Assembly: GCF_009371975.2 (NCBI RefSeq)
Contig: NZ_VIKT02000009.1
Location: 45,799-109,798 of the forward strand
DNA length: 64,000 bases
DNA from: Microcella pacifica
Lineage (GTDB): Bacteria; Actinomycetota; Actinomycetes; Actinomycetales; Microbacteriaceae
Reading direction: 5' to 3'
Shown: positions 19,078 through 25,793 of the stretch, piece by piece
Numbering within the stretch: the first letter of the stretch is position 1
How the letters are laid out: the number at the start of each line of letters is the position of its first letter
The notes under the pieces: generated by a model
What the model saw: only the letters and a program-made list of their open reading frames with translations
Told to the model about the DNA's origin: nothing
Databases searched by the model: none
Translations under genes and position numbers: made by a program

Positions 19078-20294
19078 CGGGAAGTCTCCGCGGGGGTCGT
19101 CGGGGCCGTGGTTGTAGCCAGGGCCGTGGTTGTTGACGTGGCAGTGGTGTCATCGTCGTTCGTCGCGTCCGCTTCGAGCGATTCGGCGTCGTAGGACTCG
19201 ACGGCGCGCCGCTTCTCGCGCGTGAGGGGGGCGAGCGTCACGAAGGCGCACGCGATGAGGCCCACGATGATCGCGGTGAGCGCCCACCACCAGGCGACGA
19301 ACATGAACAGGAGGGTGCCGATCGCCACGACTGCCGTCCACGCGTAGAAGATGAGGACGGCGTGCAGGTGCGAGTGGCCCATGTCGAGCAGCCGATGGTG
19401 GAGGTGCTTGCGGTCGGCGCTGAATGGCGACTTGCCGGCGCGCAGGCGGCGCAGCACGGCGAGGCCGAAGTCGAGCAGCGGCACGACGAGCACGGCGAAC
19501 GGCAGCAGGATCGGGATGAAGGCGGGCAGCAGCTGACCTGCGTCGACCGCGGCAGGGTTGATCTGGCCCGTCACGGTGACGGTGGAGACGGCGAGCAGGA
19601 GCCCGACCACGAGCGCTCCCCCGTCGCCCATGAAGATCTTCGCGGGGTGCCAGTTGAAGGGCAGGAACCCGGCGACGGCCCCCAGCAGCACGGCCATGAG
19701 CAGCGAGGCGAGGTTGAACGCGGTCTGCGAGGTGTTGATCGCGAGCAGGTAGCTGTAGATGAAGAAGACGCCACCGGCGAGGAGCGTGACGCCGGCGACG
19801 AGGCCGTCGAGGCCGTCGATGAAGTTGACGGCGTTCATCACGAGCACGACGGCGAGCACGGTGATGATGAGGGAGAGGTTCGGCGAGAGGATCGTGATGC
19901 CGCCGATGGGCAGGGAGAGGATCTGAACGCCCGCCCAGGCGAGGAACCCGCCGACGAGCAGCTGCCCGGCGAGCTTGGTGAGCCAGTCGAGGTCGTAGAG
20001 GTCGTCGACGACACCGATGGTGAGCATGACGAGAGCGCCGACGACGATCGCGAGCAGCGGGAAGGGGTCGGCGTAGACGAGTCGGAACCAGCTGATCTGG
20101 GAGGCGGCGGCGAGGGCGACGAGAATGCCGACGGCGATGGCGATGCCGCCGAGACGGGGGGTGGGTGTCGTGTGCACATCCCGATCGCGGATGCCCGGAT
20201 AGATCTTGAAGCGATGGCCCAGCCGCAGCACCGCCCACGAGGCCCCGAAGCTCACGACGGCCGCGATGAGCCCGACGAGCACGTAGAAGGTCAC
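19074..20294 (-). CDS. Undecaprenyl-phosphate GlcNAc-1-phosphate transferase (WecA/TagO/Rfe family)
   Basis: This 406-residue polytopic enzyme moves a sugar-1-phosphate from a UDP-sugar onto undecaprenyl phosphate, the first committed step of a cell-wall glycopolymer. About eleven membrane helices are visible. Catalytic motifs are VVDDLYDLDW near residue 95 (magnesium Asp pair), NAVNFIDGLDGL near residue 155, FMGDGGAL near residue 220 and the loop HLHHRLLDMGH near residue 300. The last 40 residues are a Thr/Ala-rich disordered tail. The GTG at 20294 overlaps the sua5 stop (GTGA). In actinobacteria an rfe-like gene between sua5 and the atp operon is classical; MraY itself is usually elsewhere in the division cluster. 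Confidence 0.9.
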   Translation of the reverse strand: MTFYVLVGLIAAVVSFGASWAVLRLGHRFKIYPGIRDRDVHTTPTPRLGGIAIAVGILVALAAASQISWFRLVYADPFPLLAIVVGALVMLTIGVVDDLYDLDWLTKLAGQLLVGGFLAWAGVQILSLPIGGITILSPNLSLIITVLAVVLVMNAVNFIDGLDGLVAGVTLLAGGVFFIYSYLLAINTSQTAFNLASLLMAVLLGAVAGFLPFNWHPAKIFMGDGGALVVGLLLAVSTVTVTGQINPAAVDAGQLLPAFIPILLPFAVLVVPLLDFGLAVLRRLRAGKSPFSADRKHLHHRLLDMGHSHLHAVLIFYAWTAVVAIGTLLFMFVAWWWALTAIIVGLIACAFVTLAPLTREKRRAVESYDAESLEADATNDDDTTATSTTTALATTTAPTTPAETSR

Positions 20295-20968
20295 GCCAGG
20301 CGCTCCGTACCGACGATGCGCGCGAGCTCCTCGGCGGAGATGACGCCCTGCCGCAGGATGCGCAGCCTGCCCTCGGGCAGGTGGAGGCTCGTCGCGTCGA
20401 CGATGGTCGACCCGGGGTCAGCACCGTCAGCGGGGGGCGCCCCGACCTCGCCGGCGTCGAGGTAGACGCTCACGCGATCGCCGAGCATGGCCTGCGCCTC
20501 GGCGGCGGTGCGCGCAGCCGGTTCACCGCTGATGTTGGCGCTCGAGACGGCCAGCGGACCCGTGTCGGCGAGCAGATTCAGGGTGTAGCGATTGTCGGGC
20601 ATCCTCAAGGCGACCGTTCCGCGAGTCTCGCCCAGATCCCACGCGAGCGATTCGCGCGCCTCGACGATCACGGTGAGGCCACCGGGCCAGAACTTCTTGA
20701 CGAGCGCGGTCACCTCGTCGGGCACCGTCTCGGCAAGGGCGGCGAGAGTCGGGATGCCCGGGATGAGGACGGGAGGCGGGGCGTCCCGCCCGCGCTCCTT
20801 GGCGTCGAGGAGGCGCTGGACGGCTTCAGCGCGGAAGGCGTCGGCGGCGACCCCGTAGACCGTGTCGGTCGGCACGACGACGAGCTCGCCGCGTCCGATG
20901 GCGCCGCGCGCGGCCCGCAGACCCTCGAGGAGTTCGCTCTCGTTCGAGCAGTCGTACACCGTGGCCAT
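20291..20968 (-). CDS. L-threonylcarbamoyladenylate synthase (Sua5/YrdC/YciO family)
   Basis: This 225-residue enzyme makes threonylcarbamoyl-AMP for the t6A37 modification of ANN-decoding tRNAs. Motifs are the nucleotide/threonine site PTDTVYGVAADAF, the DAKERGRD loop, FWPGGLTVIV and SSANISGEPA. It has the YrdC domain with only a short C-terminal extension, so it is closer to TsaC in length than to long Sua5. The ATG at 20968 has GAGAGG about 5 nt upstream; an ATG at 20980 is less well placed. It is the first gene of the run that leads into wecA-like, atpI-like and the atp genes. It is normally adjacent to prmC, but here an island separates them. Confidence 0.92.
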   Translation of the reverse strand: MATVYDCSNESELLEGLRAARGAIGRGELVVVPTDTVYGVAADAFRAEAVQRLLDAKERGRDAPPPVLIPGIPTLAALAETVPDEVTALVKKFWPGGLTVIVEARESLAWDLGETRGTVALRMPDNRYTLNLLADTGPLAVSSANISGEPAARTAAEAQAMLGDRVSVYLDAGEVGAPPADGADPGSTIVDATSLHLPEGRLRILRQGVISAEELARIVGTERLA

Positions 20969-21005
20969 GATGCCTCTCATCGTAGTAGGGCAGACTGGCG
21001 CTCTC

Positions 21006-21632
21006 ATGAGCCTGCTGTTCCTCTTCGACATGGACGACGTTCTGTACGACTACGACTGGCGGGCGCGCATGGCGTCGCTCACGGAGCGCAGCGGGCACGA
21101 CCTCGCCGAGCTGCGCCGGCGCTGGTGGGTCAACGGGCTCGAGTGGCGGGCCGAGGCGGGCGACCCCGCCGACGCGCACGAGTACTTGGCGAGCGTGTGT
21201 GCCGCGATCGGCACGGAGGTCTCGCGCGAGGACTGGGTGCGGTTCCGTGCCGAGGCAACGACCGCGCGGCCCGACGAGCTCGACGCCGTGCGGCGCGCGG
21301 CCGAGCTCGGCAGGGTCGCGCTGCTGACCAACAACGGCATCCTCATCCACGAGCACCTGCACGAGGTCGCCGCCGAGCTCGTCGACATCATGGGCCGTGA
21401 CAACCTGCACGCGAGCGCCATCTTCGGCGCGCGCAAGCCCGACCCGGTCGTCTTCGAGCGCGCGATGGCGCACTACGGCGCGGTCGCCGAGAGCACCTTC
21501 TTCACGGATGACCGGCTCGAGAACGTCGAGGGCGCCCAGTCGCTCGGCATCACCGCGCACCACTACCGCGATGCGGCCGGCCTGCTCGCGGCCATCGAGG
21601 CCTTCGCGGCGGAGCGCGAAGCCGCCGCCTAG
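21006..21632 (+). CDS. HAD-superfamily hydrolase
   Basis: This 208-residue protein is a haloacid-dehalogenase-type phosphatase of subfamily IA. Motif I is FDMDDVLYD at residues 7-15 (nucleophile and acid Asp), motif II LLTNNG near residue 105, motif III Lys in ARKPDP and motif IV FFTDDRLEN. The cap domain between motifs I and II is helical and Trp/Arg-rich. It probably acts on a small phosphorylated metabolite. The ATG at 21006 lies 37 bp from the divergent sua5 start. It is on the opposite strand to the conserved block around it and belongs to the inserted segment. Confidence 0.85.
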   Translation: MSLLFLFDMDDVLYDYDWRARMASLTERSGHDLAELRRRWWVNGLEWRAEAGDPADAHEYLASVCAAIGTEVSREDWVRFRAEATTARPDELDAVRRAAELGRVALLTNNGILIHEHLHEVAAELVDIMGRDNLHASAIFGARKPDPVVFERAMAHYGAVAESTFFTDDRLENVEGAQSLGITAHHYRDAAGLLAAIEAFAAEREAAA

Positions 21633-21636
21633 CGTC

Positions 21637-21688
21637 GGCCCTGGCGCCGGGCCCTGGCTCGGGGCTCTGGCTCGGGGCCCTCGCGGCG
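21637..21688 (+). repeat. Four imperfect 13-bp tandem repeats
   Basis: Four head-to-tail units match the consensus GGCCCTGGCTCGG. They fill the gap between the HAD gene and the next gene. The GGGCCC blocks at 21649-21654 and 21675-21680 could pair to form a hairpin, possibly ending HAD transcription. The array stops 5 bp before the presumed -10 hexamer of the next gene. Confidence 0.6.
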
Positions 21689-21705
21689 GAGCCTAGGCTT
21701 CAGGC

Positions 21706-22638
21706 ATGACCCCGCCCGATGCCTCATCCGAGCTGCTGCGCCTCGGTGTGATGGCGACATCGCGCGAGGGCCAGGTGCTGTGGGGCTGGCCGCACTGCGT
21801 GCAGGATCCCGAGATCACGCAGCTCGCCATCGACAAGAGCCTCACGCTCATCGCGTGGGAGGCCATGAACCACTGGCGCAGCGACGGCAGCTTCGGCCTG
21901 CACGTCTTCCACAAGAACAATGAGCTCGCCGGGTACTGCTCCGTCATCCACGCCCTGCAGCTGTGCGGCTCGACCGGCGACTACGGCCGTCGCCTGACCG
22001 CGATCGTCATCGGCTTCGGAGCGACCGCACGCGGTGCCGTGACGGCGCTCAATGCTCACGGCGTGCACGATGTGCGCGTGCTCACGAACCGCGACATCGC
22101 CGCCGTCAGCTCACCGATCCCCTCGGTCGACATCGTGCAGTTCGAGCATGACGACGCCTCCCCGTCGGCGAGCACCGTGAACACCGATGAGGGGCCGGTC
22201 GCCCTGCCCGAGTACCTGTCGAGGAACGACATCGTCGTCAACTGCACGCTGCAGGACCCGAATGCACCGCTGACGTATCTGCGTCTCGACGACCTCGACG
22301 CCTTCCGCCCTGGGAGCCTCATCGTCGACGTGTCGATCGACGAGGGCATGGGATTCAGCTGGGCGAGGCCGACGTCCTTCGCCGACCCAATGTTCACGGT
22401 CGGCGACTCGACGAACTACTACGCGGTGGATCACACCCCCACGCTGCTGTGGAACTCGGCGACCTGGGAGATCAGCGAGGCGCTCATGCCGTTCCTCCGC
22501 ACCGTGATGGAGGGGCCGGCGTCGTGGGCGTCATCCGACACCATCACGCGAGCGATCGAGATCGAGGGTGGCCGCGTGCGCAACGAGGCGATCCTGACCT
22601 TCCAGGGGCGGTCGGCGGAGTACCCCTACCCGGCATAG
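21706..22638 (+). CDS. N5-(carboxyethyl)ornithine synthase / alanine-dehydrogenase-like protein lacking part of its N-terminal domain
   Basis: The 310 residues match the NAD(P)-binding and C-terminal parts of the alanine dehydrogenase/PNT superfamily, closest in style to carboxyethylornithine synthases, which reductively join pyruvate to the ornithine side chain. Visible features are VLWGWPHCVQD near residue 24, FEAM-like AWEAMNHW, the Rossmann motif VIGFGATARGAV near residue 101 and NCTLQDPNAPLT. From my knowledge of the family, the first LRLGVMATSR resembles the normal N-terminus but should be followed by roughly 80 residues that include a catalytic Lys before EGQVLWGW. The frame is open, so this looks like an in-frame deletion. 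The ATG at 21706 follows TAGGCT (21694-21699) by 6 nt. Activity is doubtful. Confidence 0.72.
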   Translation: MTPPDASSELLRLGVMATSREGQVLWGWPHCVQDPEITQLAIDKSLTLIAWEAMNHWRSDGSFGLHVFHKNNELAGYCSVIHALQLCGSTGDYGRRLTAIVIGFGATARGAVTALNAHGVHDVRVLTNRDIAAVSSPIPSVDIVQFEHDDASPSASTVNTDEGPVALPEYLSRNDIVVNCTLQDPNAPLTYLRLDDLDAFRPGSLIVDVSIDEGMGFSWARPTSFADPMFTVGDSTNYYAVDHTPTLLWNSATWEISEALMPFLRTVMEGPASWASSDTITRAIEIEGGRVRNEAILTFQGRSAEYPYPA

Positions 22639-22878
22639 TCACTCGAGAAGATGCGGGAGAATCCCGTACAAGAAGCCAATCAGCGACATCAGCAACGCTC
22701 CCCCGCCGGCAATCCTCATCTGGGTCGGCGTCGATCGCTCCGCCGCCTTCAAGGACGACATCGTCGAGGCTGATTCCAGCAGTTTTCGGTTCGCATCCGC
22801 AGCCTGTCGAGCGAAAACCAGTGTCAGCACCCCGATCGCGAACAGAGCCGCTGTGATGATCACGCCGACTGGATTCAC
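22639..22878 (-). CDS. Small two-helix membrane protein, unknown function
   Basis: I do not recognise this protein. Read from the GTG at 22878 it has 79 residues, with a hydrophobic segment at residues 4-21 (GVIITAALFAIGVLTLVF), a polar middle (NRKLLESASTMSSLKAAERS) and a second hydrophobic segment near residues 56-75. GGGGAGG lies 8 nt upstream of the GTG, which decides the start; an ATG at 22899 would add 7 residues but has no such site. It begins 22 bp after the hepT stop on the same strand, so it may be the third gene of the toxin-antitoxin operon. Confidence 0.6.
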   Translation of the reverse strand: MNPVGVIITAALFAIGVLTLVFARQAADANRKLLESASTMSSLKAAERSTPTQMRIAGGGALLMSLIGFLYGILPHLLE

Positions 22879-22900
22879 GTCTGCACCCTCCCCTTCCATG

Positions 22901-23296
22901 TCAGTGCTCGGCGAGCAAACGATCAACGATCTCCGGGATGCGGACAGTGACTGCCGCCCAGAAGAGGTCGTCGTTCATGCCGACGTAGCCCGCGTGCGAG
23001 GCGATGTTCCGAGTTGCCTTGATCGCAGTGATTTCGTCCGGGGTCAGCCGCTCGGCGAGGTTCGCGAACTCAGGGCGCTCGAGAAGCGCCGCGAGCCGGA
23101 TGACAACCATGCTCGCGACGTCGTAGTGGGGCGCTCCCTCTGCGAAAGACTCGCGACCCGCCTCGATGACGGACTCGCACCGGTGCAGGATGCGCTGCAG
23201 CTCGTTTCGGATGTTCTCAGCGTCCGTGCTCGCACGTCGATCGGTGTCGCTTCGTGGCCGTGGCTCGAAGCGGCGCGCATCGCCCCTGTCAGTCAC
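22901..23296 (-). CDS. HepT-like HEPN-domain ribonuclease toxin
   Basis: This 131-residue all-helical protein matches the HepT (DUF86) group of HEPN toxins, which cleave RNA. The RX4H catalytic motif is RNIASH near residue 95, followed by AGY; in characterised HepT proteins the Tyr that is AMPylated sits in RX4HXY, so here it is displaced by one residue. The first 25 residues are basic and probably disordered. The GTG at 23296 overlaps the stop of the MNT-domain antitoxin (GTGA), the typical arrangement. Toxicity is predicted from family knowledge only. Confidence 0.75.
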   Translation of the reverse strand: MTDRGDARRFEPRPRSDTDRRASTDAENIRNELQRILHRCESVIEAGRESFAEGAPHYDVASMVVIRLAALLERPEFANLAERLTPDEITAIKATRNIASHAGYVGMNDDLFWAAVTVRIPEIVDRLLAEH

Positions 23297-23763
23297 AGTG
23301 CGACAGCCTCGAGTGCCGCCTCCGCGGCCTGCGGCGAGACGGCGGTGTCTGTGACCACGTCGACCGGGAACCCGGTCAAGGCGCGCACCTCCTCGGCAAA
23401 CAGCGCCAGGTCGAAGAGGTCGACGCGCGGACCAGGCGACACGAGGAGGTCGATGTCGCTGTCAAAGTGGTCTTCTCCGTGGACAGTCGAGCCGAACACC
23501 CGAACCCTCTCGATGCCCCGCCGTGCCGCGATCGCGGTGATCTGATCGGCGTAGTCGGCAAGGGGCAGTGACGGGCGATAGTCGGCCGCACGCAGCACTC
23601 TCTCGAGCATCTCGTCTGAAGCCGCGCGCGTGCCCTTCTCCATCTGCGCGAGACTCGGCTGGCTGATTCCGGCGCGGCGCGCCAGCTCGCTCTGGGTGAG
23701 CCCAGCGTCGAGTCGAGCCCGGCGGATGAGCTCGCCGGGCTGAGTCGTGGAGAAGCGAGCCAT
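23293..23763 (-). CDS. MNT-type nucleotidyltransferase antitoxin fused to an XRE helix-turn-helix
   Basis: This 156-residue protein has two domains. Residues 8-62 are an XRE-type helix-turn-helix (LIRRARLDAGLTQSELARRA, then SQPSLAQMEKG). Residues 75-156 are a minimal nucleotidyltransferase with VFGSTVHG and the metal-binding SDIDLLV, plus a third acidic residue in VDVVTD. In HEPN/MNT systems the nucleotidyltransferase adenylylates the toxin and so inactivates it. The added DNA-binding domain would let the antitoxin also repress its own promoter. The ATG at 23763 follows TATATT (minus strand, 23770-23775) by 6 nt, in unusually AT-rich sequence with a dyad. Confidence 0.82.
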   Translation of the reverse strand: MARFSTTQPGELIRRARLDAGLTQSELARRAGISQPSLAQMEKGTRAASDEMLERVLRAADYRPSLPLADYADQITAIAARRGIERVRVFGSTVHGEDHFDSDIDLLVSPGPRVDLFDLALFAEEVRALTGFPVDVVTDTAVSPQAAEAALEAVAL

Positions 23764-23769
23764 GCAGCG

Positions 23770-23790
23770 AATATATCACCGCGCTATATC
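23770..23790 (-). promoter_or_regulatory. Promoter and candidate operator of the HEPN/MNT operon
   Basis: An AT-rich island in a very GC-rich region holds the dyad ATATA-N9-TATAT and, on the minus strand, a perfect TATATT -10 hexamer at 23770-23775 ending 6 nt before the antitoxin ATG. Overlap of dyad and -10 suggests repression by the XRE domain. Confidence 0.6.
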
Positions 23791-23811
23791 CCGACGAAGG
23801 GGATGCGATGC

Positions 23812-24711
23812 TCAGCGGGTGGCGGTTGTGGCGCGGTCGCGGCCGAGCAGGTCGCGGTGGTGGGCGATCGCGCTCCAGCCGTCGGCGCGCAGGAGCGCGG
23901 CGATGTCGGCGGCCTGCAGCTCGCCGTGCTCGAGCACGAGCGTGCCACCCGGGTGGAGCAGGCGGCGGGCCGTCGTCGAGACCGCGCGCACGGCATCCAG
24001 CCCGTCTTCTCCCCCGTACAGCGCGTGGGCGGGGTCGAACAGGCGCACCTCGGGGTCGCGTGGCACCGCGTCGCGGGGAATGTACGGCGGGTTGGAGGCG
24101 ACGACGTCGACGGTGCCGTCGAGCTCTGGCAGGACATCCGCGAGGTCGGCGAAGACGGTGCGCACGCGGTCGTCGCCCCAGCGGCGCACGTTGCGGTTCG
24201 TCCAGACGAAGGCGGAGGGCGAGTTCTCGACGGCGACGACGCGCGCGTGCGGCACCTCGACCGCGAGGGCGAGGGCGATCGCGCCGCTGCCCGAGCCGAG
24301 GTCGACGGCGAGCGGGTGCGGCGAGGCAACGTTCAAGAGGGCGTCGATCGCGTGCTGCACGACCTGCTCGGTCTCTGGCCGCGGCACGAACACGCCGGGG
24401 CCGACCTCGAGCTCGAGGGTGCGGAAGCCCGCACGGCCCGTGATGTGCTGCACGGGCTCGCGGCTCGCGCGGCGCTCGATCGACTCGGCGATGATCATGC
24501 GCTGCTCGGCGTCGAGGGGTGCGGCGATGAGCGCCTTCGCCTGCACCTGGCCGCGACTGCAGCCGAGCACGTGGCCGATGAGCAGGTCGGCGTCGGCCTC
24601 CGGAGTCGGGATGCCCGCCTCGCGCAAGCGGTCGATCGCGTCGGCGCGCACAGCGGCGAGATCCGGGGCGAGCGCGGGCCCGGTGGTCGTGCTCACGTCG
24701 CGGTCGCTCAC
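23812..24711 (-). CDS. prmC: Release-factor glutamine N5-methyltransferase
   Basis: This 299-residue S-adenosylmethionine enzyme methylates the Gln of the GGQ motif in release factors. The N-terminal helical domain (residues 8-85) binds the release factor. The methyltransferase domain has the SAM motif [11 protein letters not shown] near residue 135 and the signature NPPYIPRDA near residue 205. The GTG at 24711 overlaps the prfA stop (GTGA); a GTG at 24696 is an alternative. Coupling to prfA, which encodes its substrate, is the conserved arrangement. Downstream the conserved block is interrupted by the toxin-antitoxin island. Confidence 0.94.
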   Translation of the reverse strand: MSDRDVSTTTGPALAPDLAAVRADAIDRLREAGIPTPEADADLLIGHVLGCSRGQVQAKALIAAPLDAEQRMIIAESIERRASREPVQHITGRAGFRTLELEVGPGVFVPRPETEQVVQHAIDALLNVASPHPLAVDLGSGSGAIALALAVEVPHARVVAVENSPSAFVWTNRNVRRWGDDRVRTVFADLADVLPELDGTVDVVASNPPYIPRDAVPRDPEVRLFDPAHALYGGEDGLDAVRAVSTTARRLLHPGGTLVLEHGELQAADIAALLRADGWSAIAHHRDLLGRDRATTATR

Positions 24712-25790
24712 GCCGTCTCGTCGCCGAGAGCGGCCAGGCGGGCCTCCTCGTCGGCGGCGATGCACGACTCGATGACGGGGCCGAGGGCGCCGTTCATGAC
24801 GCCGTCGAGGTTGTAGGCCTTGAACCCCGTGCGGTGGTCGGCGATGCGGTTCTCGGGGAAGTTGTAGGTGCGGATGCGCTCCGAGCGGTCCATGCCGCGA
24901 ATCTGGCTCTTGCGGGCATCGCTCGCGAGAGCATCCCGCTCCTCCTGCTGCTTCGCGAGAATACGGGCGCGCAGGACGCGCATGGCGGCCTCGCGATTCT
25001 GGATCTGGCTCTTCTCGTTCTGCATCGACACGACGATGCCGGTCGGCAGGTGCGTGATGCGCACGGCCGAATCGGTCGTGTTGACCGACTGGCCGCCGGG
25101 GCCGGAGGAGCGGAAGACGTCGATCTTGAGGTCGTTCTGGTTGATGTCGACCTCTTCAGGCTCATCCACCTCGGGAAAGACGAGCACGCCCGTCGTCGAG
25201 GTGTGGATGCGCCCCTGCGACTCCGTCGCCGGCACACGCTGCACGCGGTGCACGCCGCCCTCGTACTTCATGCTCGCCCACACGCCCTGGGCCGGATCGG
25301 TCGAGGTCGACTTGATCGCCGCCTGCACGTTCTTGTACCCGCCCATGTCGCTCGTCGTCGAGTCGAGCAGCTCGACCTTCCAGCCGCGCGACTCGGCGTA
25401 GTACGTGTACATGCGCAGCAGGTCGGCCGCGAAGAGCGCCGACTCCTCGCCGCCCTCGCCGCCCTTGATCTCCATGATGACGTCGCGCCCGTCGTCCGGG
25501 TCGCGCGGGATGAGGAGGCGGCGCAGGTTCTCAGTACGGTCGACGAGCTCGGTCTCGAGCGCGGGCACCTCGGCCGCGAAGGCCTCGTCGTCCTTCGCGA
25601 GCTCGCGGGCGGCCGCGAGGTCCTCCCCCGCCTGCTGCCAGTGCTCGTGGGCGGAGACGATGCGGCTCAGCTCGGCGTAGCGGCGGTTGAGCTTCTTCGA
25701 GCGCGCCGGGTCGGCGTGCACCGCGGGGTCCGCGAGCTGGTTCTGCAGCTCGCGGTGCTCGGCGATGAGCGCGTCGACGGATTCGAACAC
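24708..25790 (-). CDS. prfA: Peptide chain release factor 1
   Basis: This 360-residue factor terminates translation at UAA and UAG. The stop-codon-reading tripeptide PAT is seen in [12 protein letters not shown], which marks RF1 rather than RF2. The catalytic GGQ is in [15 protein letters not shown] near residue 230. The domain order and length are normal. The GTG at 25790 is only 3 bp after the rho stop, and the gene end overlaps prmC. In many actinobacteria rpmE lies between rho and prfA; it is absent here. Confidence 0.97.
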   Translation of the reverse strand: MFESVDALIAEHRELQNQLADPAVHADPARSKKLNRRYAELSRIVSAHEHWQQAGEDLAAARELAKDDEAFAAEVPALETELVDRTENLRRLLIPRDPDDGRDVIMEIKGGEGGEESALFAADLLRMYTYYAESRGWKVELLDSTTSDMGGYKNVQAAIKSTSTDPAQGVWASMKYEGGVHRVQRVPATESQGRIHTSTTGVLVFPEVDEPEEVDINQNDLKIDVFRSSGPGGQSVNTTDSAVRITHLPTGIVVSMQNEKSQIQNREAAMRVLRARILAKQQEERDALASDARKSQIRGMDRSERIRTYNFPENRIADHRTGFKAYNLDGVMNGALGPVIESCIAADEEARLAALGDETA

Positions 25791-25793
25791 GGC

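Noticed and set aside
19074..20294. MraY assignment for the phosphosugar transferase
   Set aside because: The NFIDGLDG and HLHHRL motifs and the position next to atp fit WecA/Rfe-type enzymes; no mur or fts genes are nearby.
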